64,000 nt of DNA. Source: Metabacillus litoralis. GTDB taxonomy: Bacteria; Bacillota; Bacilli; Bacillales; Bacillaceae. Positions 1-8,398 of the stretch are shown one piece after another; positions within the stretch are counted from its first letter, which is position 1, and the number at the start of each line of letters is the position of its first letter. The DNA is taken from contig NZ_JAIVKL010000002.1 of NCBI RefSeq assembly GCF_020524045.1, positions 62,001 to 126,000 of the forward strand, read 5' to 3'. The position numbers and the translations under genes are program-made. Under the pieces are notes generated by a model that was given only the letters and a program-made list of their open reading frames with translations, was not told the origin of the DNA and ran no database searches.

Positions 1-2
1 TT

Positions 3-947
3 GGAATGTTTATTGTTTATTTCATATATGGTGTAAGTAAACTTTATCCTCATTTAACCATAATTGAATACAATAAAAAGGTGATGGGAAAGGTTATTGG
101 AAGTTTGATTTCTTTATTATATTTATCTTATTCTTTTTTATATGCAGCGGTTGCTTTAAGGGAAGTAGGAGATTTTTTAACAACTGAAATATTACCCGAC
201 ACACCTATTGAAGCAATACATATTTTATTTGCACTAATTGTCATTATGGCGACCCGACTTGGTTTGGAGAATATTGCACGATGTTTAGAAATCTTATATC
301 CATATGTATTTCTGCTATTCTTCATTCTTGTTATATCTTTAATTCCTCAAATCAATTTCGAAAATGTTCAACCAGTTTTAGAAGATGGCTTTAAACCTGT
401 TGCTCGTGCTTCGTTAACATTCATTACCTACCCTTTTGTTGAACTTGTTATATTTATGATGTTTTTGCCCTACATCAATGAAAAAGCTAAAGTAAAAAAG
501 CACTTTTTTGGAGGAGCTCTAATTGGAGGTCTTATTTTAGTTCTTTTTACAACTTTAACGATTCTTGTTCTCGGATATGAACAGACATCAAGATATATGT
601 ATCCTGGTTATTCATTAGCGAAGAAAATTAATGTTGGCCATTTTTTTTCAAGAGTAGAAGTGATCCTTGCAGGTATTTGGTTTATTACGATATTTCTTAG
701 AATTACGATTTATTTTTATTTTACTTGTCTTGGTTTAGCACAAGTATTAAATCTTAAAGACTACCGACCATTTGTATATCCGCTCGGAATGATTATGGTT
801 GTCCTGTCGATTAGTATTTCACCAAACGTTGTGTATATAAATCAAATGAGTTCAATCTGGCCTTTTTATGACTTAACTATTGGTGTGTTCTTGCCACTTT
901 TATTGGTTTTATTAACTTTTTTTAGAAGAATATTTAATATTTCTTAA
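3..947 (+). CDS. GerAB-family spore germination permease (5' partial)
   Basis: The reading frame is open to the left edge of the window, so the first codons are missing; about 314 residues remain of a family that is usually near 365. The protein is strongly hydrophobic, with about nine predicted membrane helices, and ends in a short basic tail. The pattern matches the B subunit of GerA-type nutrient germinant receptors, which belong to the amino acid-polyamine-organocation transporter superfamily and sit in the spore inner membrane beside the A and C subunits. No C-subunit gene follows within the next kilobase, so the rest of the operon is either upstream or this is an orphan B subunit. The family call is confident; the germinant cannot be told from sequence. 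Confidence 0.85.
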   Translation, partial: GMFIVYFIYGVSKLYPHLTIIEYNKKVMGKVIGSLISLLYLSYSFLYAAVALREVGDFLTTEILPDTPIEAIHILFALIVIMATRLGLENIARCLEILYPYVFLLFFILVISLIPQINFENVQPVLEDGFKPVARASLTFITYPFVELVIFMMFLPYINEKAKVKKHFFGGALIGGLILVLFTTLTILVLGYEQTSRYMYPGYSLAKKINVGHFFSRVEVILAGIWFITIFLRITIYFYFTCLGLAQVLNLKDYRPFVYPLGMIMVVLSISISPNVVYINQMSSIWPFYDLTIGVFLPLLLVLLTFFRRIFNIS

Positions 948-1065
948 GATCGACCTAATATACTGGATTCCTTAAACAATCGATGAGAGCAAGCTTAAAA
1001 AAGCATTTTTCTGCTATTCAGCAAAGCACATCACGAATAGTTGCATATATTTAATTAGCAAGTAA

Positions 1066-1515
1066 TTAAACAGTCTCAGTTAATAAGACAAAATATACGT
1101 TCAATCCATTCAGACTGATTGAAAACGCTCGACCTTCGAGGCACGAAGTCTTTTGAGGTGCGGAGTTATCTTTTTGGTAATTGCACCGCAACAAGATTAG
1201 TAATGAGTTTGTCAACATTTTGCAGACTTTGTTTTTCTTGATAGCTAAAATGACTATAAAGTTAACAAGGGAACCAAATAGAAGAGTAAAAGAGAAATAA
1301 ACACTTAAAATTCCAATACTGAAACCTCCACCTATTACATGAAAAAAAGCAAGCAGTAACGGTATAATAAAAACTAAAATGGCCAATACAATAAGCATGA
1401 TAGTCGGAAGAAATTTTTTTGAATAATGAACTTTTATCGTCCAATAAACTGAAGCTAAAATGATAAATAACGGTAATAAAAATGCAATTAAAACATTTCC
1501 CATAGATGTATCCAA
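1066..1515 (-). CDS. Small membrane protein with a repeat-derived C-terminal tail
   Basis: The 149-residue product begins with a TTG codon placed about 9 bases after a strong AAGGAGGG site. Residues 1-95 form three hydrophobic helices and look like a compact integral membrane protein of unknown function. From about residue 97 the sequence changes character and becomes soluble and Cys/Ser-rich. This tail is encoded by an intergenic repeat that has a second copy near 33.15-33.32 kb. The simplest reading is that a repeat inserted near the original 3' end and supplied new C-terminal codons and a new stop. Whether the protein is functional is unknown. Confidence 0.55.
   Translation of the reverse strand: MDTSMGNVLIAFLLPLFIILASVYWTIKVHYSKKFLPTIMLIVLAILVFIIPLLLAFFHVIGGGFSIGILSVYFSFTLLFGSLVNFIVILAIKKNKVCKMLTNSLLILLRCNYQKDNSAPQKTSCLEGRAFSISLNGLNVYFVLLTETV
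1086..1232 (+). repeat. Dispersed repeat B, copy 1
   Basis: This stretch aligns along most of its length with 33154-33321 in the same orientation. Shared blocks include CAGACTGAT, AAAACGCT, CACGAAG, GCGGAGTTATC, GGTAAT and GAGTTTG(T/A)CAACATT. Copy 2 has small extra segments. Copy 1 overlaps the 3' end of the membrane-protein gene on the minus strand. Confidence 0.7.
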
Positions 1516-1889
1516 AAATAATCCCTCCTTTTATAGCCTTCTCGGTACACATTCAGAAATAAGTGACACATGTACTCACCTATCATTCTACACTTTCTTT
1601 CATAACCTATTATTTTAACGCGACCTTCCTTTTATATAACCCCTGACAGAAATATTGATAAAACCATGAAGCCTATAAAAGAAACTGCCGCAAGTGAATT
1701 TGCTATAATGATTCTTTGCTAAGAAAAGTATTAACATTTACAATTAAAAAAATCAAATCAATACTAATTGAGATATTACTATGTTGTTATTCCTTTATTT
1801 CTAATAAACTGAGTTAGTTTCACTATTAAATTCCCTTTTAATTTCTTATTAACGTATTTCAAATATGTTGAATTACTTTGTTACTAAAA
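1516..1889. other. Intergenic region without a recognised gene
   Basis: AT-rich DNA with stop codons in all frames. It should contain the promoter of the minus-strand membrane-protein gene that starts at 1515. No convincing coding sequence, hairpin terminator or RNA gene was recognised. Confidence 0.4.
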
Positions 1890-2105
1890 TGTAAACTATT
1901 TAGGTTGATTGTAGCGAAAGGTGCGAGACTCCTGCAGGAGCAGCGGGACAGGTGAGATCCCACAGGCGTTTACGCCGAGGAAGCTCACCGCACGGCCCAA
2001 GGAAAAATCGGTCATTGAAAAAGCCGGTAGTTTGGCTTTTTAATATTTTTCCCTGCGGAAAGCGAGCATCCTGTAGCGAAAATCAACCTCCGCATAAACT
2101 ATTTA
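1890..2105. repeat. Family A palindromic repeat, copy 1 (with nested hairpin)
   Basis: A GC-rich imperfect palindrome in AT-rich DNA. Its ends share AAACTATTTA and GGTTGATT/AATCAACC as inverted repeats, and the core carries GAGACTCCTGC, CCCACAGGCG, CGCCGAGGA and GCGGAAAGCGA. The same core occurs at 52520-52702. Inside the right arm an extra segment of about 50 bases (2001-2052) forms its own nested palindrome: GGAAAAAT pairs with ATTTTTCC and AAAAAGCC pairs with GGCTTTTT. The copy lies between two minus-strand genes and encodes nothing evident. Confidence 0.75.
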
Positions 2106-2171
2106 AAATGCAACTAAGTTCTCAATAAAACCTTGTTATTTTACACTCGTATCGACTATTCTTCTATCATT

Positions 2172-2876
2172 CTATTTATCTTTAAAATAATAAGAATGTA
2201 AAATTAAAGCGACAATATACTCTTGATTAGATTGTTTACTCTCAATTACTTTAACGTTACTCAGAATATTATTTGGACTTAAAGTTGCATATAATTCTTC
2301 GTTATCGGCTAATGAAATCTTAGATGTAATAGTTGATGCAGAGGAGGTATATTCTGACTCGTTGAATTTAAATGTAATGGCTTCTTTTAATTTCGATGTG
2401 TTTTTAAGGGTAATTTGTGTAGCTGCTTTCCCTATTTGTTTTCCATTTTTATAAATCCTCCACTGATCTTGATTCGATAGCCATTTTTCACGATACCAGC
2501 GAACATCATATTTATTTTGATCAATTTCAATATCTAAACATAAATACCAATTGCAACCGAAAATATCACCAAAGGCATATTGCCATTTGTTAGGGAAATA
2601 TCGTTTGATGTATCCTCTATGAATCGTTCCTTCATAAAGTGGTTTTTTAATGAGTAATGATTTTTGAATAGTATAAAAAGACCATCCAGTAATATCTTTA
2701 GGAAAATAGGAACGTTCTTTATCAGCCATTTTTTTACTAATTAGAAAAATAACTAGAGCAGCAGTCGGGAACAAAAAAATCATCGCAAACGATAATGGCT
2801 CAAATGCGTCAAATACAAGATAACGAGCAAGCGCTGTAAATAGCAATAAAACAAACAGTAGTAGTAATTCAATCAT
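2172..2876 (-). CDS. Membrane-anchored protein, possible tubby-like C-terminal domain
   Basis: The 234-residue product starts with ATG after a GAGGTG site. Two hydrophobic helices occupy roughly residues 1-24 and 29-47, followed by a basic stretch and a soluble part rich in Trp, Tyr and beta-type patterns (residues 60-234). Short segments such as WRIYKNGKQIGKA and the Asn/Ser-rich strands after it resemble the beta-barrel repeats of tubby/LURP-one-like proteins found in Bacillus. That match is made by eye and is tentative. No catalytic motif is visible. The gene stands just downstream of a GNAT acetyltransferase gene on the same strand. Confidence 0.6.
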   Translation of the reverse strand: MIELLLLFVLLLFTALARYLVFDAFEPLSFAMIFLFPTAALVIFLISKKMADKERSYFPKDITGWSFYTIQKSLLIKKPLYEGTIHRGYIKRYFPNKWQYAFGDIFGCNWYLCLDIEIDQNKYDVRWYREKWLSNQDQWRIYKNGKQIGKAATQITLKNTSKLKEAITFKFNESEYTSSASTITSKISLADNEELYATLSPNNILSNVKVIESKQSNQEYIVALILHSYYFKDK

Positions 2877-2928
2877 GATCGTTCACCTCGATCGGTATAA
2901 ATTTTATATGTAAAACTTGATAAAACCT

Positions 2929-3480
2929 TTATTTTTTAGATTCACGAAAGGAAAGCCGGTGAAAAGTATTAAGATATATAAATAACTCCTCGCCAGTTAT
3001 TTCTTTGGAATGTGCAATGAGGGGTATATACATAGCATGGTAAGTCTCAGGTACCCAAATGTACTGATGAACGTACTTTGTTAACAAAAAACCATACGAA
3101 TTCCAAAAATGGATACGTCTTTTATTTTCTTCTGTTTCTTCTGCCTCAGTTTCAACAATTAATTTTTGATACCCTTCAGCACTAGCTTTTTCTCTAAGGT
3201 AATGAACAAATTGTTTACCAAGTCCTTGACCACGCTTGTCCACTGATATAGCTAAATAATCAATGATCATAACACGATTAGATGATAAAATCCCCGTAAG
3301 CGCCATACCTACCGCTTCAGTATTGTTGTACCACACATGAAGCTCGGCAATTCTTTGATTCAGCATATTTTTAATTACCTTAACTGGCTTTGCTCCTTTA
3401 TCTCCAAACTCTTCGAAATAAATCGGACTAATATCATGCCAAATTTCATCACTCCAAGAACCAATTGTAATAATGTTCAT
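2929..3480 (-). CDS. GNAT-family N-acetyltransferase
   Basis: A 183-residue protein with the acetyl-CoA binding loop RGQGLGK preceded by a beta-strand (IDYLAISVDK) and followed by the usual helix and the strand LIVETEAEE. This is the Gcn5-related acetyltransferase fold, which transfers an acetyl group from acetyl-CoA to an amine. The C-terminal 40 residues, with several aromatics, extend past the core and may shape the substrate pocket. The substrate is not predictable. The next gene on the strand, at 2876, is close enough to be cotranscribed. Confidence 0.85.
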   Translation of the reverse strand: MNIITIGSWSDEIWHDISPIYFEEFGDKGAKPVKVIKNMLNQRIAELHVWYNNTEAVGMALTGILSSNRVMIIDYLAISVDKRGQGLGKQFVHYLREKASAEGYQKLIVETEAEETEENKRRIHFWNSYGFLLTKYVHQYIWVPETYHAMYIPLIAHSKEITGEELFIYLNTFHRLSFRESKK

Positions 3481-3566
3481 GAAAATTTCTCCTAACTAAT
3501 CAAAATAAAAGGTTTTTGCCGTCCAATTTTTCAGCTAGTTTAAATTAATTATTTCTGGTGATTTTT

Positions 3567-3710
3567 TTAAAAAAAGTAACTACTACCTCCCATTACAAAT
3601 CCACCAAAAATACTCATTAATGTACCGATGATTATCCAATGAGTTGACAAATATATACCTAACATCAACATCATTACTCCTAGTATCGACAAAGCAATTG
3701 TTTTGTACAT
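3567..3710 (-). CDS. Small hydrophobic protein, 47 residues
   Basis: A short minus-strand frame starts with ATG eight bases after a perfect GGAGG site and encodes 47 residues ending in SSYFF. It has two hydrophobic segments separated by a short STHW turn, with a glycine-rich second helix. This is the layout of a small two-helix membrane protein. The strong ribosome binding site and the run of membrane genes on the same strand support it being real. No function can be assigned. Confidence 0.6.
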   Translation of the reverse strand: MYKTIALSILGVMMLMLGIYLSTHWIIIGTLMSIFGGFVMGGSSYFF

Positions 3711-3776
3711 GATAATCCTCCATCAAATTTTATTGCTTCTTAAAAATTAATACTTATCTAGCAGAAACCGAGTCTA

Positions 3777-4079
3777 TTACTCAAATAACAACTTCCCAAA
3801 CATTTCATACCAAATATTATCTATTAATACGATAATGATTACTGCTAATACAAACGATGCAGCTGACAAAAGGATCTTTACACGCAATCTTGTCTTGAAA
3901 TTTTTATATAACCTTCCCATAATACTTGCTAAAAAAATGACGATAGGAATACTTATACAAATGACCAATAAATCAACAAGATTAAATGGACTACCCATGT
4001 AGGAATCTGCAAAATAGTTAAGAAACAAAATTGTGATAAATAATATGAGTTGATACCCACTAAATTTAAGCCAGGTCAT
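3777..4079 (-). CDS. Uncharacterised small membrane protein
   Basis: A 100-residue protein starts with ATG after a GGAG site. Three hydrophobic segments (about 8-25, 34-54 and 69-87) are separated by a basic loop containing KNFKTRLRVK, which would face the cytoplasm. It has no recognised family signature. It lies in a minus-strand cluster of small membrane proteins and is followed by the 47-residue protein gene. It could be part of an immunity or membrane-stress locus, but nothing in the sequence proves that. Confidence 0.6.
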   Translation of the reverse strand: MTWLKFSGYQLILFITILFLNYFADSYMGSPFNLVDLLVICISIPIVIFLASIMGRLYKNFKTRLRVKILLSAASFVLAVIIIVLIDNIWYEMFGKLLFE

Positions 4080-4215
4080 TTAAAGGCTCCATTCTGAATT
4101 GTTTAAAATAATAAAAATATAGACATTTCATTTATATTGCGTCATTTATTTGATCTCATTTTATCATTTATTCCTAATTTTAACATAATCTACTTAACCC
4201 TTAGGCATTGATTTA

Positions 4216-4262
4216 TACAAAAAACAATCCCTCTAGAATGATGTTCTTCATCCAAAGGGATT
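4216..4262 (-). terminator. Terminator of the ABC exporter operon
   Basis: On the minus strand an AAATCCCTTT arm pairs with AGGGATT across a loop of about 23 bases, followed by TTGTTTTTTG. It lies just downstream of the permease stop codon at 4303. Confidence 0.65.
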
Positions 4263-4302
4263 TCTTTATTAGAGTGTGATTTTAACGAATGATTTACTAT
4301 CT

Positions 4303-5259
4303 TTAATAAGAAACATCTTTCTTTTGGAAAAAGTAAAATGTTAATGTTAAAAATATAACAAAGTAAACTGATAAGATTGATAGTGAAAACCCAATTGTTG
4401 CACCTTCAAACATGGGTGCAGATTCAGAGATATAGCCTCTAATATCAAGATGTGGAAATAAAATAAATTTCAACCATTGGTATTTTTCAACAAATGATTG
4501 AATGAGTATATTCAGAGTGGATGAAGCAAATAAGATAAATATAGATATACCAACTGCAATTGATTGATTTTTAAATAAAGTGCTTAACATAAACGCTAAT
4601 GTTGTGATAACCAAGAAGCCTGGGATCCAATAAACAAACATATTAACAACATAATCTCCAACTATGATAGGTGTAAATTCAAAGGATGATGGATCAATGA
4701 TTTTATCAGAATATGCTCCATTACCAAACAGCAATGTACCTATTAAGAAGCTTGATGCTAGTAATATGAGAATTAATAACCCCGCATATATGACGGAAAC
4801 AATATATTTAGATAATAATATTTTCCATCGCTTATAAGGTCTTATTAGCAATTGTTTTATCGTGCCATCTGAAAATTCAGACGAAACTGATGAACTACAT
4901 ACAATCACAACAAATAATGTAATAAACGATGTTAATAAAGTTGTCCAATCTGCCATATATGTCCAGTTTGTACTTAAATTAGGATTCATATTAGCATCTA
5001 AAAATTGTGTGTCATATGCAATTTCTTCCATCAGCATTGATTTTTCTGCTTCGTCAATATTTTCGTCTTTTATCGTTTCCTGATTTTCTTGTATTTTTGT
5101 TGTTAATTCTTCTTTCCAGTTTTCATTTGTATTTTCACCATTTATCTTCATTTCAATAAATGCCGTTCCGATTACTGCAATTAATATAAAGACGATGAAC
5201 AAATAGGTAGACACCTTTTGAAATATTTTCATCCATTCATTTTTTAGTAAAGAGATCAT
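4303..5259 (-). CDS. ABC-2 type exporter permease
   Basis: A 318-residue membrane protein: an N-terminal helix (about 15-38), a large extracytoplasmic loop rich in Glu, Asn and Lys (about 40-105), then five hydrophobic segments to the C-terminus. This is the layout of NatB/BcrB-like ABC-2 permeases, which form the membrane path for export of peptides, ions or antibiotics. Its start overlaps the stop of the ATPase gene by four bases (ATGA), so the two are translationally coupled and form one transporter. The substrate is unknown; bacitracin-type resistance or cannibalism-toxin export are plausible but not shown. Confidence 0.85.
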   Translation of the reverse strand: MISLLKNEWMKIFQKVSTYLFIVFILIAVIGTAFIEMKINGENTNENWKEELTTKIQENQETIKDENIDEAEKSMLMEEIAYDTQFLDANMNPNLSTNWTYMADWTTLLTSFITLFVVIVCSSSVSSEFSDGTIKQLLIRPYKRWKILLSKYIVSVIYAGLLILILLASSFLIGTLLFGNGAYSDKIIDPSSFEFTPIIVGDYVVNMFVYWIPGFLVITTLAFMLSTLFKNQSIAVGISIFILFASSTLNILIQSFVEKYQWLKFILFPHLDIRGYISESAPMFEGATIGFSLSILSVYFVIFLTLTFYFFQKKDVSY

Positions 5260-6191
5260 ACTGATTTCCTCATTTCTTGCTGAGTGATTTCAAAGAATTT
5301 ATCTTCGAGTGATTTTTTTGTCACGTTTATTTCGTAAACATCCACATTATTTTTTATGAAACGACAATTTATTGCAGCTGTTTCTTCTCGTGTAGCTGAT
5401 AAAGTAATCGTATGCTGTTCTTGTTTCAAAATTGGAGACGTAGTGAATTCATCTTTAAGAATGTTCACTGCTGTTTCAACATCATTGACGGTAAAAACAA
5501 CTTCATTTATCGCTTCCGCAATTTCTTCTACTTTAGCATTTTGTTCATCATAAATGAGATGTCCTTTTTCAATAATGGCAAATCGATCACACATTAACTG
5601 CATTTCCGATAAAAGATGGGAAGAAATTAAAACACCTACGCCTTCACTAGCTAATAATTTTAAATGATCACGAAACTCACGAATTCCTTGAGGATCTAAG
5701 CCATTAGTTGGTTCATCAAATATTAATAAAGCAGGTTTATGTAATATTGCTTGTGCAACACCAAGTCTTTGACGCATACCTAATGAGTAGGTTTTTACTT
5801 TTTTGTCAATGGCATGATCTAATTTTACTAATTTCACCACTTCATCTATTCGTTCAGGGGAAATCTTACTTGATGACATACGAGCATAGTGAAGAAGGTT
5901 TTTTCTACCTGTCATATATTTATAGAATTCAGGATTTTCAACAATCGCGCCTAGTTGACTCATAGCTTTTTCGAAATCTTTATCAAGATCATAGCCATTA
6001 ATGTTTACAGAACCACCCGTCCGATTAATAAGACCAGTAATCATTCGGATAATTGTCGTTTTCCCCGCTCCATTTGGACCAAGAAGACCAAATATCTCAT
6101 TTTTGTTAATCGTAAAATCTACATTATTAACAACAACAGTTTTTCCTATTTTTTTATTTAAGGACTGTACTTTTAAAACAGCTTCAGACAT
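5256..6191 (-). CDS. ABC transporter ATPase (BcrA-like)
   Basis: A 311-residue nucleotide-binding subunit with Walker A GPNGAGKTT near residue 38, the signature YSLGMRQRLG, Walker B LLIFDEPTNGLD and the H-loop SSHLL. The C-terminal 90 residues are the extra domain seen in BcrA-type exporter ATPases. It couples ATP hydrolysis to the permease encoded by the overlapping downstream gene. A 9-bp inverted repeat upstream (6335-6363) may be its operator. Confidence 0.9.
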   Translation of the reverse strand: MSEAVLKVQSLNKKIGKTVVVNNVDFTINKNEIFGLLGPNGAGKTTIIRMITGLINRTGGSVNINGYDLDKDFEKAMSQLGAIVENPEFYKYMTGRKNLLHYARMSSSKISPERIDEVVKLVKLDHAIDKKVKTYSLGMRQRLGVAQAILHKPALLIFDEPTNGLDPQGIREFRDHLKLLASEGVGVLISSHLLSEMQLMCDRFAIIEKGHLIYDEQNAKVEEIAEAINEVVFTVNDVETAVNILKDEFTTSPILKQEQHTITLSATREETAAINCRFIKNNVDVYEINVTKKSLEDKFFEITQQEMRKSV

Positions 6192-6334
6192 AAATACATA
6201 CCTACCTCTAGTTTATTTAAAATTTTAAATTGCTACTTCTTTTTCTTTCTCTTTCTATGATGCTAATATCTTCACTCTACTAGTAAGTTTGGTCAATGTT
6301 CAAAATAGTAGATGACTAGATTTTCACCTCATCG

Positions 6335-6363
6335 ATATTACCCAAATCACACAAGGGTAATAT
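6335..6363. promoter_or_regulatory. Perfect inverted repeat, candidate operator
   Basis: ATATTACCC and GGGTAATAT form perfect 9-bp arms around an 11-bp spacer. It lies about 145 bases upstream of the ABC ATPase gene and has no T-run on either side, so it looks more like a regulator binding site than a terminator. No regulator gene is adjacent. Confidence 0.35.
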
Positions 6364-6574
6364 TACCATACCGACTATAAATTTCCAACCCCCTAAAAAC
6401 TATTTCTGGATAACTTTCAATCTACTAACCCGAGGGAACTGTTCCTCAGTTTTGTGAAAGGTTAACGTTTAGTAAAGATCCGTGTTATGAGAAATTCAAT
6501 AAACCGAACTTTTTCATTTTACTTTCGTATTAATAGAAAACGAAGTAAACTATTTAACGTGTGGAGTTGAAATT

Positions 6575-6826
6575 ATGTTAGGAATAAGTGTAAAAAAATC
6601 AAATGATACAGTTATTATTAAATGGCAGTTAACAAAGGTTATAATTCCAACATCAGAAATTCTTGAAGTGTGTTTAGATGATACATATGCAGGAGAAGAG
6701 AAAGAGGCGATTCGAATTGGCACACCTTATTGGACGACTGATAGAATTGTCATTAAAACGAAGACGCAAACTTATATTCTTTACACGACAAATACGACCA
6801 CGATAAAAAATAAAATACTTTCTTAG
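6575..6826 (+). CDS. SunI/YnzG-like bacterial PH-domain protein
   Basis: An 83-residue protein starts with ATG after GGAG. A run of beta-strands ends with one C-terminal helix. Segments such as [18 protein letters not shown] and [15 protein letters not shown] resemble the soluble domain of SunI, the self-immunity protein for sublancin in B. subtilis, and its YnzG relatives. This copy has no membrane anchor. No lantibiotic or glycocin precursor gene was seen nearby, so the protein may be an orphan immunity factor or may do something unrelated. Family assignment is from memory of the pattern. Confidence 0.65.
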   Translation: MLGISVKKSNDTVIIKWQLTKVIIPTSEILEVCLDDTYAGEEKEAIRIGTPYWTTDRIVIKTKTQTYILYTTNTTTIKNKILS

Positions 6827-6885
6827 CAGATCTAAACATCATTTCATTTCACACTATTTGAAGAATTGTTTAATGGTGAAAATAA

Positions 6886-6918
6886 GCACCCATCCAAGAA
6901 CTGTCTTGTGAGGGGTGC
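6886..6918. terminator. Hairpin between convergent genes
   Basis: GCACCC pairs with GGGTGC around a 21-base loop. On the minus strand it is followed by TTATTTT, so it can end the GNAT gene; on the plus strand it follows the SunI-like gene. Confidence 0.5.
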
Positions 6919-6958
6919 CTTATAAAAAAAGAAGTCAAGATGATTTATTCTTATCTTT

Positions 6959-7414
6959 CTACAATTCCTTTTTCATGAACACACTGTTAGGATCTTCAAT
7001 ATAATCTGAAAAAGGCTCGCAATATTGAAACCCAGAACTTATGTATAATCTTTTAGCTGGCTCAAAGGCGTCCATTGATCCAGTTTCTAAACTTAATCTT
7101 TTATAACCGCGTTGTTTAGCTTCTTCAATTATATGAAGAAGCATTTTTTTCGCCACTCCTTTTCTTAAGTGTGACGAAGAAGTGCGCATTGATTTGATTT
7201 CAGCATGTTTAGAATCAAGTTCTTTAAGAGCACCACAACCTAACAACTCCTCCTCTTCCCACGCAGTCCAGAATGTAATAGTAGGTTTTTTTAGTTCAGA
7301 TAAATCGAGCGCATGTATACTTTCAGGCGGTGAATGTTCAGTCATACTGTGAAGGTGTTCGGTGATTAAGGCTGCAACTTCATTTCTAGATAAATCATCT
7401 ACTTTAATTTCCAT
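6959..7414 (-). CDS. GNAT-family N-acetyltransferase
   Basis: The ATG at 7414 lies nine bases after a GGAG site and is preferred over an in-frame GTG and ATG just upstream, which sit too close to that site. The 151-residue product has the strand ALKELDSKHAEIKSM, the acetyl-CoA loop LRKGVAKKML and the motif RLSLETGSM typical of ElaA/PhnO-like acetyltransferases. It probably acetylates a small amine or amino acid. It is one of three GNAT genes within 8 kb. Confidence 0.85.
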   Translation of the reverse strand: MEIKVDDLSRNEVAALITEHLHSMTEHSPPESIHALDLSELKKPTITFWTAWEEEELLGCGALKELDSKHAEIKSMRTSSSHLRKGVAKKMLLHIIEEAKQRGYKRLSLETGSMDAFEPAKRLYISSGFQYCEPFSDYIEDPNSVFMKKEL

Positions 7415-7525
7415 AGTCATCACTCCAGTTTCAATTCAATTGATTAATATTAACTTTTCACCCCAAAATACTACATTACTATTTATAAATATTACTTTTA
7501 AGGGGCTTCGTTCAAAAACCTATCT

Positions 7526-8320
7526 TTACATCCACTCTTTACCATGTTCCCGAATGAATTTTATATCCTTCTCATAGTGTTCCAGATGTCCTTCATCTAT
7601 CATTTTTTGAAAAGCACGATCACCTTCTAAAGCTTTCCTTTTCATGGTTTTACATAACCCTTCTAATCGAAGAAGGACCATTTTCAAATAATCCTCTTTT
7701 TCAATTCCTTCACCGTAAGAATCGAAAAACAAGGTAACTCTTTGTTTGATACGATCGGCATGCTGTAATGAATGATAATGAATTTTCTCACCCTTTTCAG
7801 AAAGATAAAATCTACTTAAAGGAATACAAGTATAAAGCGTATATGCGATATCCCAAAGCCTAGGACCAGGTCCAGCCACATCAAAATCAATGATACCGAT
7901 TGGTTTTTCGTCATTAAAAATGATATTATACAGGGCAAAATCGTTATGACATAAAACTTCAAATGGTTCGGGCGTGTTATCAATACATTGCCAACTATCA
8001 TTATATGAAAAATCCCGAACAGAATCATGATAAAGACTTAGCATTCTTGCAATTTCTATTAAAACATCATCAGACCACATGTATTTCTTTAAAGGATAAT
8101 GACCTGCTTCTCCATCAATAAATGATAGGATCTCTCTTTCTTTTTCATCAATACCTAGAAACTTTGGTGCAGCATGAAAACCTTTGTTCTCCAAATGCTT
8201 TAATAGTTTATGTATGTTAGAACTTTCTGCTTTTATCTCTCTTCTTACAGTTTCTCCCGAACGATAAACGTTAGAAACATTTCCACCAGTTAGTGCTTCT
8301 TCTTTTTCATGATTTGACAT
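7526..8320 (-). CDS. Aminoglycoside phosphotransferase-family kinase
   Basis: The ATG at 8320 is best supported by a TAGGTG site seven bases upstream; an in-frame GTG lies nine bases earlier. The 264-residue product has the APH/choline kinase catalytic loop LCHNDFALYNIIF with the catalytic Asp, and the metal-binding IGIIDFDVAGPGPRLWDIA. Such enzymes use ATP to phosphorylate a hydroxyl group on an antibiotic or a metabolite. The two conserved motifs are intact, so it should be active. The substrate is unknown, and a housekeeping role is as likely as resistance. Confidence 0.85.
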   Translation of the reverse strand: MSNHEKEEALTGGNVSNVYRSGETVRREIKAESSNIHKLLKHLENKGFHAAPKFLGIDEKEREILSFIDGEAGHYPLKKYMWSDDVLIEIARMLSLYHDSVRDFSYNDSWQCIDNTPEPFEVLCHNDFALYNIIFNDEKPIGIIDFDVAGPGPRLWDIAYTLYTCIPLSRFYLSEKGEKIHYHSLQHADRIKQRVTLFFDSYGEGIEKEDYLKMVLLRLEGLCKTMKRKALEGDRAFQKMIDEGHLEHYEKDIKFIREHGKEWM

Positions 8321-8398
8321 CAACAACACCTACTTACTATGACTTTATATTTTTGTTAAGAGAAGCTATTTTAAGAGATTTTTCATCAATAGAGAATA

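Noticed and set aside
1262-1552. Second minus-strand frame overlapping the small membrane protein
   Set aside because: It overlaps out of frame, lacks its own ribosome binding site and has an irregular composition.
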